Assembly (NCBI GenBank): GCA_040879025.1
Contig: JBBDLF010000018.1
Location: forward strand, 1-27,615
Source of the DNA: JBBDLF01 sp040879025
GTDB taxonomy: Bacteria > Pseudomonadota > Gammaproteobacteria > Pseudomonadales > Pseudohongiellaceae
Reading direction: 5' to 3'
DNA length: 27,615 nucleotides
Shown here: positions 1 to 6,612 of the stretch, one piece after another
How the letters are laid out: each line of letters begins with the position of its first letter
How positions within the stretch are numbered: position 1 is the first letter of the stretch
Notes under the pieces: model-generated
What the model was told of the DNA's origin: nothing
Database searches by the model: none
The model's input: the letters and a program-made list of their open reading frames with translations, nothing else
Translations under genes and position numbers: made by a program

Positions 1-56
1 GTTCAACAACTGGATAAGTCGCGGCTCGGCCGCGCGACTTATCCTTATTTGTTAGA
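1..56 (+). other. attC-like integron recombination site
   Basis: The first 56 bases have the layout of an integron attC site. GTTCAAC (1-7) fits the R'' consensus RYYYAAC and GTTAGAT (51-57) fits the R' consensus GTTRRRY. Between them, GGATAAGTCGCG and its complement CGCGACTTATCC form a long, strong hairpin. The hairpin is followed by a T-rich stretch, so a rho-independent terminator of a gene to the left is a serious alternative. A related hairpin with a compensatory base change at 1307-1331 and small AT-rich orphan genes downstream favour the integron reading. No integrase is in the window. Confidence 0.5.
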
Positions 57-130
57 TATTGAAAGTAAGCTTGGTGTCATTTTTCTAGTAGTCGGCTTTC
101 TTTTTCTAACTGGTTGACCTAATGAAGGAT

Positions 131-168
131 TGGCACGCGCGGAAAGATTCGGACCAATTGGTTCGAGG
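131..168 (-). pseudogene. Degenerate tRNA-Arg 3' fragment (possible old att site)
   Basis: These 38 bases align to the 3' part of the intact tRNA-Arg gene (1466-1510), same orientation, with 34 identities and one 7-base deletion in the T-arm region. It covers the CCA end, acceptor strand, part of the T arm and the anticodon-stem side. It cannot form a tRNA. Partial copies of tRNA 3' ends are left when integrases use tRNA genes as attachment sites. Here the copy lies about 1.3 kb from the intact gene, with orphan genes between. Confidence 0.6.
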
Positions 169-380
169 TTCGATGCTGTACAGAAAGAATATGACTATTT
201 ATAAACCACTTGCGGTCTTGGTCTGAGTGATGATGCGAGCCTAATCGAGCCCATGAAGTATAGATGATTTTATCTGAAGACAGTTCATGTTGATGAAGCT
301 TGGTCTACCCCGTCAAAATGAATGGGAAGCCGTCGTTATTGATGGGATACTCAGCAACTAAGTGAAAATATGCATGCTGG

Positions 381-400
381 GTTAAGGGCAAACGTTAGCT
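381..400 (+). other. Possible attC right end
   Basis: The stretch ends in AAACGTTAGCT, which resembles the common right end of attC sites, and it lies 13 bases before the start codon of the next small gene, as expected for a cassette. GTTAGCT departs from strict GTTRRRY at one position and I could not find a convincing partner arm to the left, so this stays weak. Confidence 0.25.
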
Positions 401-413
401 TCTAAGAGATGTC

Positions 414-734
414 ATGAAGATTGTCACCTATGAGACTTCCGGTGGAACGATTGGCGACGGGTTTAAGGAGTACCTCTCGAAGATACTTTCTAGTGCGAGT
501 CCTCCAATAGGGTTAGATATAGAGCAAGCTGATTCCCGATTTGCCGGCATTCTTAGAAACTGGAACGGAAGCGATTGCCTAGAGTTGGCACTAACAGAAC
601 ATTTCCATGACACATCGAGTATCCGCGTTCTTATTTCAGCCGGAGGTAGCGAGAAGTTCATTACGTATTGTTTATCGCGAGCTGCCCATGCAGAGTGGGG
701 CAAACGGCGTTACGTGTTCTGGTGCGTGGGATGA
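414..734 (+). CDS. Hypothetical protein, cassette-like
   Basis: I do not recognise this protein of 106 residues. It has no signal peptide, no membrane segment and no familiar motif. It is soluble-looking with mixed charge and two cysteines near the middle and end. The start at 414 follows the possible attC end at 381-400 almost directly, and the AT-rich base use differs from the GC-rich core genes to the right. Both points fit an integron cassette gene. The upstream ribosome binding site is poor (AAGAG at 404-408), which is common in cassettes. The C-terminus ends abruptly in an aromatic stretch and could be truncated or frameshifted: an adjacent frame stays open over 607-828. Coding status is likely but not certain. 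Confidence 0.45.
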   Translation: MKIVTYETSGGTIGDGFKEYLSKILSSASPPIGLDIEQADSRFAGILRNWNGSDCLELALTEHFHDTSSIRVLISAGGSEKFITYCLSRAAHAEWGKRRYVFWCVG

Positions 735-740
735 TTTCCG

Positions 741-797
741 GCCCCAACGAAAACACACGAATCTAGGGATTTTTACGCGGTTAGTGGAGCGTTATAA
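741..797 (+). other. Possible VCR-type attC remnant
   Basis: The stretch begins with a CCCCAAC core and ends with GCGTTATAA, the R' form seen in Vibrio-type repeats. It sits exactly between two small orphan genes, as an attC should. Internal pairing is poor, so it may be decayed or a coincidence. Confidence 0.25.
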
Positions 798-830
798 GTC
801 GGGGAATTGGCAAAGTCTGAGGTGGTAAAG

Positions 831-1259
831 GTGATACATAGACGTATTTTTTTGTTGCTGGCATTCATGGTCTCTACATTGCAGATGAATAGCTCCTTTG
901 CTCAAAGAACATCATCTGACTCATATGAGTGCATTATTAAAGAGGCGAAAGACGTATCCGAGATTGGCTTATTGGAATCTCACAATTTCAATGCTGATTC
1001 CGTTGGAAAGACGTTCATTGTCGATCGCAGCACCGGACTTTCTATGGGCGAATTTAGAAATTTTGTAGATCAAGATGATGTAGAAATAATCAGTAGCGGT
1101 TCTAACGAACTGAATTTCGTTGCAATATCTTTCGTCGGGCCATTTAGATATTTAAACTATCTCGAAATCGAGGAGTGGCGGGAAACCGTGGAAAAACCCT
1201 TCCTCGCAATTGACAACATTCGCGGGGTACTTACAGGCATTTGCACAGGGCTCGGATGA
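831..1259 (+). CDS. Hypothetical exported protein, cassette-like
   Basis: This protein of 142 residues is unrecognised. A GTG start at 831 is chosen because GAGG at 819-822 lies eight bases upstream and because the reading then begins with a typical signal peptide: HRR, a hydrophobic core LLLAFMV, and a cleavage-like end SSFAQ. A TTG start at 807 would add eight residues before the signal. The mature part is about 117 residues, acidic, with two cysteines (after DSYE and near the C-terminus) that could form a disulfide in the periplasm. It lies between cassette-type signals and is AT-richer than the core genes. No family can be assigned. Confidence 0.55.
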   Translation: MIHRRIFLLLAFMVSTLQMNSSFAQRTSSDSYECIIKEAKDVSEIGLLESHNFNADSVGKTFIVDRSTGLSMGEFRNFVDQDDVEIISSGSNELNFVAISFVGPFRYLNYLEIEEWRETVEKPFLAIDNIRGVLTGICTGLG

Positions 1260-1306
1260 GGCAAATCGCACACAACAATCTGTTCACTCCCCGCCACGGC
1301 GCTTGA

Positions 1307-1331
1307 GGACAAGTAGCGGAGCCACTTGTCC
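1307..1331. other. Hairpin related to the attC-like site at 1-56
   Basis: GGACAAGT and ACTTGTCC form a perfect eight-base stem around a nine-base loop. The arms match those of the left-edge site (GGATAAGT/ACTTATCC) except for one base in each arm, and the two changes compensate each other (T-A versus C-G). Shared GCGG follows the left arm in both. The left flank (ACAACAATCTGTTCA, 1271-1285) also resembles the left half of known attC sites. No good R' core follows. It may be a decayed attC or a terminator for the gene at 831-1259, although no T-run follows. Confidence 0.4.
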
Positions 1332-1465
1332 CCAGTAAAAACATCGGCCCGGTCGTTCTTACCCTGGTTTATGACTAATCTGTGGGGAAAACCTGAGTTT
1401 GTGGGGAAACGTTCCTGACCCATCGTGCCAGAAACCAATGCAACCTGCTGTATTTACTAGATATT

Positions 1466-1542
1466 TGGCACGCCCGGAGAGATTCGAACTCCCGACCAAC
1501 TGGTTCGAAGCCAGTTACTCTATCCAGCTGAGCTACGGGCGC
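1466..1542 (-). tRNA. tRNA-Arg (anticodon TCG)
   Basis: On the minus strand this 77-base sequence folds as a complete cloverleaf. The acceptor stem GCGCCCG pairs with CGGGCGT (one G-U), the discriminator is G and CCA is encoded. The D arm contains AGCTCAGCTGGATAGAGT, the anticodon arm ACTGG-CTTCGAA-CCAGT gives anticodon TCG, reading CGA, and the T arm contains the invariant TTCGAATC. It is the boundary between the AT-rich accessory DNA on the left and the core genes on the right, and a partial copy of its 3' part lies at 131-168. Confidence 0.97.
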
Positions 1543-1576
1543 GTAATGACATTGATGACATCCAACTAGACGGCGG

Positions 1577-1605
1577 ATTATACCCGCCAATCGCTCTGCC
1601 GTCAC
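1577..1605 (-). promoter_or_regulatory. Promoter of tRNA-Arg
   Basis: On the minus strand GTGACG (1600-1605) and a perfect TATAAT (1577-1582) are separated by 17 bases. The -10 box is followed by a GC-rich discriminator, typical of stringently controlled stable RNA promoters. The expected start point near 1570 gives a leader of about 28 bases before the tRNA. The rest of 1543-1820 shows no gene. Confidence 0.75.
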
Positions 1606-1820
1606 TTATCCTTCTTTCACGGCGACCTCCCGGGAGGCGCCCGCTGCGCCAGTGTGCCAGCCCGCCCGAGCCACCCGGAAACCTTTGTCTTCCGGCCCCT
1701 GTCAGGTAATCCCGTTACCAGTAAAAAGTGTTTGATTGCCAACATAATTATAGATACCATGAATATGGTGGGATAAAAAAAGACGCAGCTCAAAAATTAC
1801 AAAGTGTTCAGGGAAATAAA

Positions 1821-3350
1821 ATGACAAAAACAATCTTTCTACTACTCATCGGCAGCCTTTTGGCGGCTTGCGCCAATCAACCGATCGACCTGCGAAGTGA
1901 TCTGCAGCCGTTTCCGATAAAGATTGGCGTACTCGCCGATACTCAGGTGACCACGTCCAGGGAAAAATTTCAGTCGGGGGTGCTTACCAGTTTTCGCAGT
2001 CCCGAGGATGACAATTTCGCAGGCGTTGCATTAAGACCTCCCGCCCTGGAGTATCTTGCGCCAAGTATTCTTTCCCATTTGCTGGATAAGCTCGTGCAAG
2101 AGAAGGTTGACCTCATTCTCTATCTCGGCGATGCGGCTAACAGTGGATGCAAGGATGAACTGCATAAGGTTTTTTCGGTGCTCGCGAAGGTTAGAGATAA
2201 TCACAAGATCCCCACTTACTTTGTAATTGGAAACCATGATTATCTCGGCACGGGGAATCAAACGAACAAGAAAGTCCGCAACGATCTCTGTAATACAGAC
2301 GGAAACGGCAATCAAAACCCCGCTGAGTCCAAAATCGAGTTGATAGCCAGGACACATTCGCACAACAACGCAAGCGCGGCGATTGACAAGAAATTTCATT
2401 ATCGGGCTTCCGATACCGACTTCAGTCATGTCGTTGACAACTCCACTTGTGAAAATTCACATTACTTCTCCTACTATGCCGCTGCGCTTGTGCCGATGGA
2501 CCGGGAGATCACTCCGGTGGATATTCTGCTGGCTGACAGTTCTGATTATAACAATGTCTGGTTCAGACCCAGCCTGGGCATAAGGAACATTACCGGTGCC
2601 TGCGAGCTTCTGGCCGGCTGGGGGCTAAAAGGCTCCATGTCAGCCAAGCAGATACTCAATCTGCAAGAGTTGGCCTGCGAGTCTCCTGCATCCTGTAATC
2701 CGGAAGCCATTCCCAAATACAATATCGATTACCGGTTGATAGCCAGCCATTACGATCCTTTGTCGTTCAATGCGCGTTTCCCCTGGGAATTCAGTCCGTC
2801 TTTTGTCAGGGACAATCTCGGCTGGCTGTTGTCCGATGGGAACAACATCTGGCTGGGAGCACACCACCACTATTTGCGACCCGCTGTATCGGACTTCCCG
2901 GTGGGTATGTCGGTAAGAAGAGGTCCGCGGGGAAATTTTTCCCTGTTCAGTGTAGGGTCAACAACGGATTTGTTTCCTCATGTCGCGATTGTGGAAGCCG
3001 CGAATGTTGCCAATCGTACAGTCACGAATCAGGTCGGTTTTCGGCAAATATTTGCCCCATCGGAAACAGAAGCCTGCGAAGGTGTTTTTTCTCATATCGC
3101 CGACAACATGTCCGAACTGTCGCCAGTGCAATGTGAAATTCAATACACCAAGCTATCCTCTATACTCGGAATTGACCCGATTTATCGAAGCGAGGGATGC
3201 TGGAACGAAGCCGTTTATGCGACAGTGCGAGCAAATATCGATGCGGTGCTGACAACTTTTCCAACAGAGGAAATATCAGAGGCGAACGCCAGACTTTGCC
3301 TGGCAATTGCCTCGACAGTCGCGGAGGGGCTGGTGAACGTACCGGACTGA
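1821..3350 (+). CDS. Calcineurin-like metallophosphoesterase, lipoprotein
   Basis: This protein of 509 residues is a probable outer-membrane or periplasmic lipoprotein phosphoesterase. The start at 1821 follows AGGGA at 1810-1814 and gives a lipoprotein signal peptide with lipobox LAAC (Cys17); the frame stays open upstream to 1728, but that extension lacks a signal. The binuclear-metal motifs appear in order: Asp40 in LADTQ, Gly103-Asp104 in YLGD, GNHD at 137-140, His310 in ASHYD and GAHHH at 346-350. The usual first-motif histidine (DxH) is Gln42 at the DTQ position. The substrate cannot be read from the sequence; nucleotides, phosphodiesters or lipid headgroups are possible. The protein is longer than minimal family members, with a cysteine-bearing C-terminal part of about 150 residues. 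It converges with the regulator at 3361, leaving only ten bases between the stops. Confidence 0.88.
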   Translation: MTKTIFLLLIGSLLAACANQPIDLRSDLQPFPIKIGVLADTQVTTSREKFQSGVLTSFRSPEDDNFAGVALRPPALEYLAPSILSHLLDKLVQEKVDLILYLGDAANSGCKDELHKVFSVLAKVRDNHKIPTYFVIGNHDYLGTGNQTNKKVRNDLCNTDGNGNQNPAESKIELIARTHSHNNASAAIDKKFHYRASDTDFSHVVDNSTCENSHYFSYYAAALVPMDREITPVDILLADSSDYNNVWFRPSLGIRNITGACELLAGWGLKGSMSAKQILNLQELACESPASCNPEAIPKYNIDYRLIASHYDPLSFNARFPWEFSPSFVRDNLGWLLSDGNNIWLGAHHHYLRPAVSDFPVGMSVRRGPRGNFSLFSVGSTTDLFPHVAIVEAANVANRTVTNQVGFRQIFAPSETEACEGVFSHIADNMSELSPVQCEIQYTKLSSILGIDPIYRSEGCWNEAVYATVRANIDAVLTTFPTEEISEANARLCLAIASTVAEGLVNVPD

Positions 3351-3360
3351 TTTGCGCGAA

Positions 3361-4029
3361 CTATTCAGTCTCAACCTCAGTCTCAACCGGCATCCCGGAC
3401 AGCTTCCACTCCGGGAACCCATCCTGCAGACGGTGCGCCCGGAACCCTTGTCCGCGCAGAAGGCTCACGGCCTCGTAAGCCAGCATGCAGTATGGTCCCC
3501 GGCAGTACGCGACAATCTCCTGCCCACGATCAAATTCGGCAAGACGCTGTGATAACTCCGACACGCCGATGTTGACGGCGCCCGGCAGATGGCCGGCCGC
3601 GTATTCCTGCGCCGGGCGCACATCCAGCACAAGCACCGAGCCTTCCTGCGCCCGTCGCACCAGATCCTCCCTCGCAACCGGTTCCAGTTGATCCTTGCCG
3701 CGCAGATAGGTGTCTACCAGGTTATCCACTTCTGCCAGGTGCCGGCCGGCCACGTTGCGCAGCAAACCCAGCAACTCGATCACGTCGTTCGCCTGTAGTG
3801 CATAGTAGACCCGCTGCCCCTCCTTGCGGGATGTCACCAGGCCGGCATGCCGCAATTGCTGCAGGTGATGGGAGGTGTTCGCCACACTCAGCCCCACCAC
3901 CCTGGCCAGATCCTCCACAGAGTATTCGCTCTGGCTGAGGAACTCGAGAATCTCCAGGCGATGGCCACTGCTCAGCGCCTTGGCGATCAGCGCGAACTGC
4001 GTAAACAGGGCCTTCTTGAAGCTGCTCAT
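3361..4029 (-). CDS. ArsR-family regulator fused to a rhodanese domain
   Basis: This protein of 222 residues has an N-terminal ArsR/SmtB winged helix (about 8-95; recognition region VANTSHHLQQLRHAGLV) and a C-terminal rhodanese domain (about 118-215). The rhodanese active-site loop is CRGPYC, with catalytic Cys176 and a second Cys181. There is no cysteine before residue 176, so neither an ArsR metal site nor the cysteine pair of SqrR/BigR-type persulfide sensors can exist in the DNA-binding domain; any sulfur sensing would have to use the rhodanese cysteines. Known ArsR proteins are repressors released by metal or sulfur ligands. A GGAG ribosome site precedes the ATG. The gene is divergent from the hydroxylase at 4145, with paired palindromes between. 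Target and effector are inferred. Confidence 0.93.
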   Translation of the reverse strand: MSSFKKALFTQFALIAKALSSGHRLEILEFLSQSEYSVEDLARVVGLSVANTSHHLQQLRHAGLVTSRKEGQRVYYALQANDVIELLGLLRNVAGRHLAEVDNLVDTYLRGKDQLEPVAREDLVRRAQEGSVLVLDVRPAQEYAAGHLPGAVNIGVSELSQRLAEFDRGQEIVAYCRGPYCMLAYEAVSLLRGQGFRAHRLQDGFPEWKLSGMPVETEVETE

Positions 4030-4061
4030 CGCTTACTCCACACAAAATCACACCCTATTAT

Positions 4062-4083
4062 TATTCAAATAAAGACTTGAATA
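4062..4083. promoter_or_regulatory. Palindromic operator 1 of the divergent promoter
   Basis: TATTCAA and TTGAATA form a perfect inverted repeat of seven bases around eight bases. It overlaps the proposed -35 box of the rightward promoter and lies in the spacer of a proposed leftward promoter (TTGTAT, 17 bases, TAATAA on the minus strand), so a protein bound here could affect both. The same core, TTCAA-N8-TTGAA, recurs at 4107-4124. Confidence 0.65.
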
Positions 4084-4105
4084 CAATCCGGGAACCTATT
4101 ATATT
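4077..4105 (+). promoter_or_regulatory. Rightward promoter of the hydroxylase gene
   Basis: TTGAAT (4077-4082) and TATATT (4100-4105) are spaced by 17 bases, with a start point expected near 4112, inside operator 2. Overlap of the -35 box with one palindrome and of the start point with the other fits repression. Confidence 0.5.
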
Positions 4106-4106
4106 G

Positions 4107-4124
4107 TTCAAGTGATCTTTTGAA
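4107..4124. promoter_or_regulatory. Palindromic operator 2 of the divergent promoter
   Basis: TTCAA-N8-TTGAA, the same core and same spacer length as operator 1. The two centres are 43 bases apart, about four helical turns, so two dimers would sit on the same face of the DNA. It covers the expected transcription start of the gene at 4145. Confidence 0.6.
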
Positions 4125-4144
4125 TATGGCTGAGGTGCGCCCCG

Positions 4145-5008
4145 GTGCTGCCGTCGGAACTTACTGGTAATGCGGAAATAGCGCTTCGCCTTGGCGCTTT
4201 CTTCGCTGTCTTTGCCTTGATGGCGGTGTGGGAGGTCGTGGCGCCACGGCGCGCCCTGTCCGTAGGCAAGGCGCAGCGCTGGTTCAACAACATCGGCCTG
4301 GTGTTTTTGAATAGCCTGATCCTGCGGTTCCTCTTTCCGGCTGCGGCAGTAGGCATGGCAGCCCTCGCCGCGGAGCAGGGCTGGGGTCTGTTCAACCATT
4401 ACACCCTGCCCTATGCGCTATCCCTGGTCGTGTCCGTGATCGCCCTCGATTTCGTCATCTATCTGCAGCACATCATGTTTCATGCCGTGCCCGCACTCTG
4501 GCGGCTGCATCGAGTACATCATGCCGACCTGGACTACGACCTCACGACCGGGACCCGCTTTCACCCGATCGAAATCATCCTGTCCATGCTGATCAAGTTC
4601 GCCGCTATCGTGGTGCTGGGGCCGCCCGTCGTTGCTGTCCTGATATTCGAGATCATTCTCAACGCCCTCGCCATGTTCAATCACGGCAATGTCCGCCTCC
4701 ATGCGGGTGTCGATCGGGTGTTGCGGCTGGCACTGGTAACGCCAGACATGCACCGCGTACACCACTCGGTGGCGGATCATGAAGCCAACAGCAATTTCGG
4801 CTTTAACCTCTCCCTTTGGGACCGCCTGCTGGGAACCTATCTGGCCCAGCCCCGGGACGGCCATGACAACATGACCATCGGCATTCATCGTTACCGCGAC
4901 CCCGACCAGGTCGACAAGCTGCCTGGCATGTTGGTACTGCCCTTCGTGGGAAAGGTTTCGGAGTATGCCATCAATCGTCGCGAGTGGAGTCTGTCAGATA
5001 AGGAATGA
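4145..5008 (+). CDS. Sterol desaturase/fatty acid hydroxylase family protein
   Basis: This protein of 287 residues is an integral-membrane di-iron oxygenase of the fatty acid hydroxylase superfamily. The histidine clusters are present: HIMFH (109-113), HRVHH (122-126), His180 in NHGN and HRVHH (203-207) with His212 after it. Hydrophobic segments near 12-30, 50-75, 90-108 and 150-175 place the metal site on the cytoplasmic side. GTG at 4145 is chosen because GAGG (4132-4135) precedes it and because the nearby ATG at 4126 runs into a stop after 14 codons. The substrate (fatty acid, sterol-like or carotenoid lipid) is not readable. It is divergent from the ArsR-rhodanese gene, which probably controls it, and convergent with the gene at 5041. 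Confidence 0.88.
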   Translation: MLPSELTGNAEIALRLGAFFAVFALMAVWEVVAPRRALSVGKAQRWFNNIGLVFLNSLILRFLFPAAAVGMAALAAEQGWGLFNHYTLPYALSLVVSVIALDFVIYLQHIMFHAVPALWRLHRVHHADLDYDLTTGTRFHPIEIILSMLIKFAAIVVLGPPVVAVLIFEIILNALAMFNHGNVRLHAGVDRVLRLALVTPDMHRVHHSVADHEANSNFGFNLSLWDRLLGTYLAQPRDGHDNMTIGIHRYRDPDQVDKLPGMLVLPFVGKVSEYAINRREWSLSDKE

Positions 5009-5040
5009 GAGGCTTCCAACAGAGGAGCCAGTTCACCCTC

Positions 5041-5571
5041 TCAACGCACCGGCGCCATCGCCCGATCAAGAATCGACACCAGGGTGGCGGCCAGCAGTGG
5101 CCAGGCCAGCCACCAGCCGGCTTCCTGGAGTACGTAACCCATGCCGCCCGGCCAGTCCAGCCTCGCCGCGGCCAGCACGACCAGGGGTACAAAATACAGA
5201 ATTCCGTTCCAGCGCCCGATCACACTCATACGCAACTGCTTGTCCCGGTGACGAAAACGCGAATCCAGCACGTACTGGGAAAAGGCCACGACAATCAGCA
5301 GAGGCAGCAGCGGCGTGACCAGTCCGGCCCACGCCGCTCCGGACAGGCTGATAGTGACAAAGAGAAAATCCGTCGTGTGATCGAAAACCTGACCGGCCGA
5401 CGAGGCCGTGCCCCTCCAGCGCGCGACTGCGCCATCAAGGAAATCACTGGCGATGGCTATGGCGATCAGCGCCAGCAGCAGCGCCGGGGCCATCAGCTCG
5501 GGCCGGGCGAAAGCCGCCGTTACCGGTCCGATCAGCAACAGGCGCAGAGCCGTCAGTGCATTGGCGATCAC
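5041..5571 (-). CDS. CDP-alcohol phosphatidyltransferase family protein
   Basis: This membrane enzyme of 176 residues joins a CDP-activated lipid to an alcohol or a related substrate. The family signature is complete: Asp43, Asp46-Gly47, Ala50-Arg51, Gly60, Asp64 and Asp68, with the spacing DG(x)2AR(x)8G(x)3D(x)3D. Several hydrophobic segments (about 7-25, 27-45, 70-95, 120-135, 145-168) give the usual multi-pass layout. The start overlaps the stop of the upstream gene at 5568 by four bases (ATGA), so the two are translationally coupled. The partner encodes a flippase-like protein, which fits a lipid-modification pair. The alcohol acceptor (glycerol phosphate, inositol, choline or other) cannot be told. 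The length is close to PgsA-type enzymes. Confidence 0.85.
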   Translation of the reverse strand: MIANALTALRLLLIGPVTAAFARPELMAPALLLALIAIAIASDFLDGAVARWRGTASSAGQVFDHTTDFLFVTISLSGAAWAGLVTPLLPLLIVVAFSQYVLDSRFRHRDKQLRMSVIGRWNGILYFVPLVVLAAARLDWPGGMGYVLQEAGWWLAWPLLAATLVSILDRAMAPVR

Positions 5572-6602
5572 GACTTGAGCGGTCCGAACAGTTCACGCTG
5601 GGCACGACGCCAGAACAGCAGACCGATCAGGGCATTGAACAGGATGAAGAAATTGTGCTGCACAAAACCGAATGCCGCCATCTGGCCCTCGTTTTCCGGG
5701 AACAGCACCACCCACAGCGTGATGGCGGCGGCGCGCATGGGGGTGGGTACCGAAGCGGCAAAGAAAATTACCGGCAGGTATCCCAGCAAGCCCAGGAACG
5801 AAGCCTCCACGCCAAACAGATTCAGCGCCACCGTGTAGACGAACACCGCGGCCAGCAGGGCTGGAGAACGCAACAAAAAGAAAAACAAGTAATGCTTTAG
5901 CCGCGCCAGGCGGAATGCATGCAGCAGGCGATGATCGCGCAGGCGGTTGTTCTTCAGTATCCGGCCGCGGAAGTACAGCACCCAGAGGGTGAACACGGCC
6001 GCACCCACCACCGCGATGGACGGAATCATCACAAACACATCCGGCAACACACTGCTGGTGAAGAAATAGCCGGTGGTGGCCCAGATCAAAAGGTAAAACA
6101 GTTCGCAGAACATGATGAAGAGCATGACCGAGCCCACTTCCCAGCCCGAGACACCGTCGCGCCGGTGCAGATAATAGGCCATGGCCCCCTTGCCAATCTG
6201 CTCATTGAATACCGATATGATATAGGCACTGGCGCGGATGGGCAGAATGTCGCGGTATCGGATTCTGGCGACAAACCAGTTCAGTGCACGGGAGACCACC
6301 AGCGTATCGATCAGGAAGAAGAAGCAGGAGTAGCCCATCATCAACACCAGCCAGGGCAGCCACTGGACGTTGGAAAAAACCTCGGCCATGTAGGCGGCCA
6401 GCGTCAGGTCCTCGCGCGCTGCCGCGCCGTCAAGCCGGAAGTACAGGTAGACGAAGCAGGCCACCGTGATCAGCAGAAAAATGATGCGGCCCAGGGTATT
6501 CGATCGGCGCGGGTCCGGCGTGGCTCCGTCCGGCGGCGTGGTTTCCGGCTGGGTATCAATGCCCGGGTCGTCGGCGTCCCCGGTACGTTCTGTCTGATTC
6601 AT
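5568..6602 (-). CDS. Lysylphosphatidylglycerol synthase/flippase-like membrane protein
   Basis: This integral membrane protein of 344 residues has a hydrophilic, acidic, proline-rich N-terminal tail of about 37 residues followed by seven or eight membrane segments (near 40-57, 73-96, 150-170, 180-205, 235-258, 265-290, 305-325). The arrangement and the NEQIGKGAMAYYLHRR region resemble the UPF0104/LPG synthase TM family, whose members flip or transport lipids or glycolipids. Assignment rests on topology and general resemblance rather than on a catalytic motif. It is the second gene of a tight minus-strand group: ten bases after the SDR gene at 6613 and overlapping the CDP-alcohol transferase gene by four bases. 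Confidence 0.65.
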   Translation of the reverse strand: MNQTERTGDADDPGIDTQPETTPPDGATPDPRRSNTLGRIIFLLITVACFVYLYFRLDGAAAREDLTLAAYMAEVFSNVQWLPWLVLMMGYSCFFFLIDTLVVSRALNWFVARIRYRDILPIRASAYIISVFNEQIGKGAMAYYLHRRDGVSGWEVGSVMLFIMFCELFYLLIWATTGYFFTSSVLPDVFVMIPSIAVVGAAVFTLWVLYFRGRILKNNRLRDHRLLHAFRLARLKHYLFFFLLRSPALLAAVFVYTVALNLFGVEASFLGLLGYLPVIFFAASVPTPMRAAAITLWVVLFPENEGQMAAFGFVQHNFFILFNALIGLLFWRRAQRELFGPLKS

Positions 6603-6612
6603 GACCCGCTCC

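Larger units (their letters stand above)
57..413. other. Gene-poor stretch, possible decayed gene cassette
   Basis: No convincing gene is visible in about 350 bases. The longest readable pieces are tiny, for example 24 codons at 287-361 on the plus strand without a good ribosome binding site. The stretch contains a degenerate copy of the 3' part of tRNA-Arg (131-168, listed separately) and ends in a partial attC-like sequence. It is AT-richer than the rest of the window. A worn-out cassette or island remnant is the simplest explanation, but this is inference. Confidence 0.4.

Noticed and set aside
1157..1438. Minus-strand open frame over the end of the exported orphan gene
   Set aside because: No ribosome site or motif, and it overlaps the well-supported plus-strand gene and hairpin.
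1728..1820. Longer N-terminus for the metallophosphoesterase
   Set aside because: The extension is hydrophilic and would bury the lipoprotein signal; the ATG at 1821 has a ribosome site and a lipobox at the right distance.
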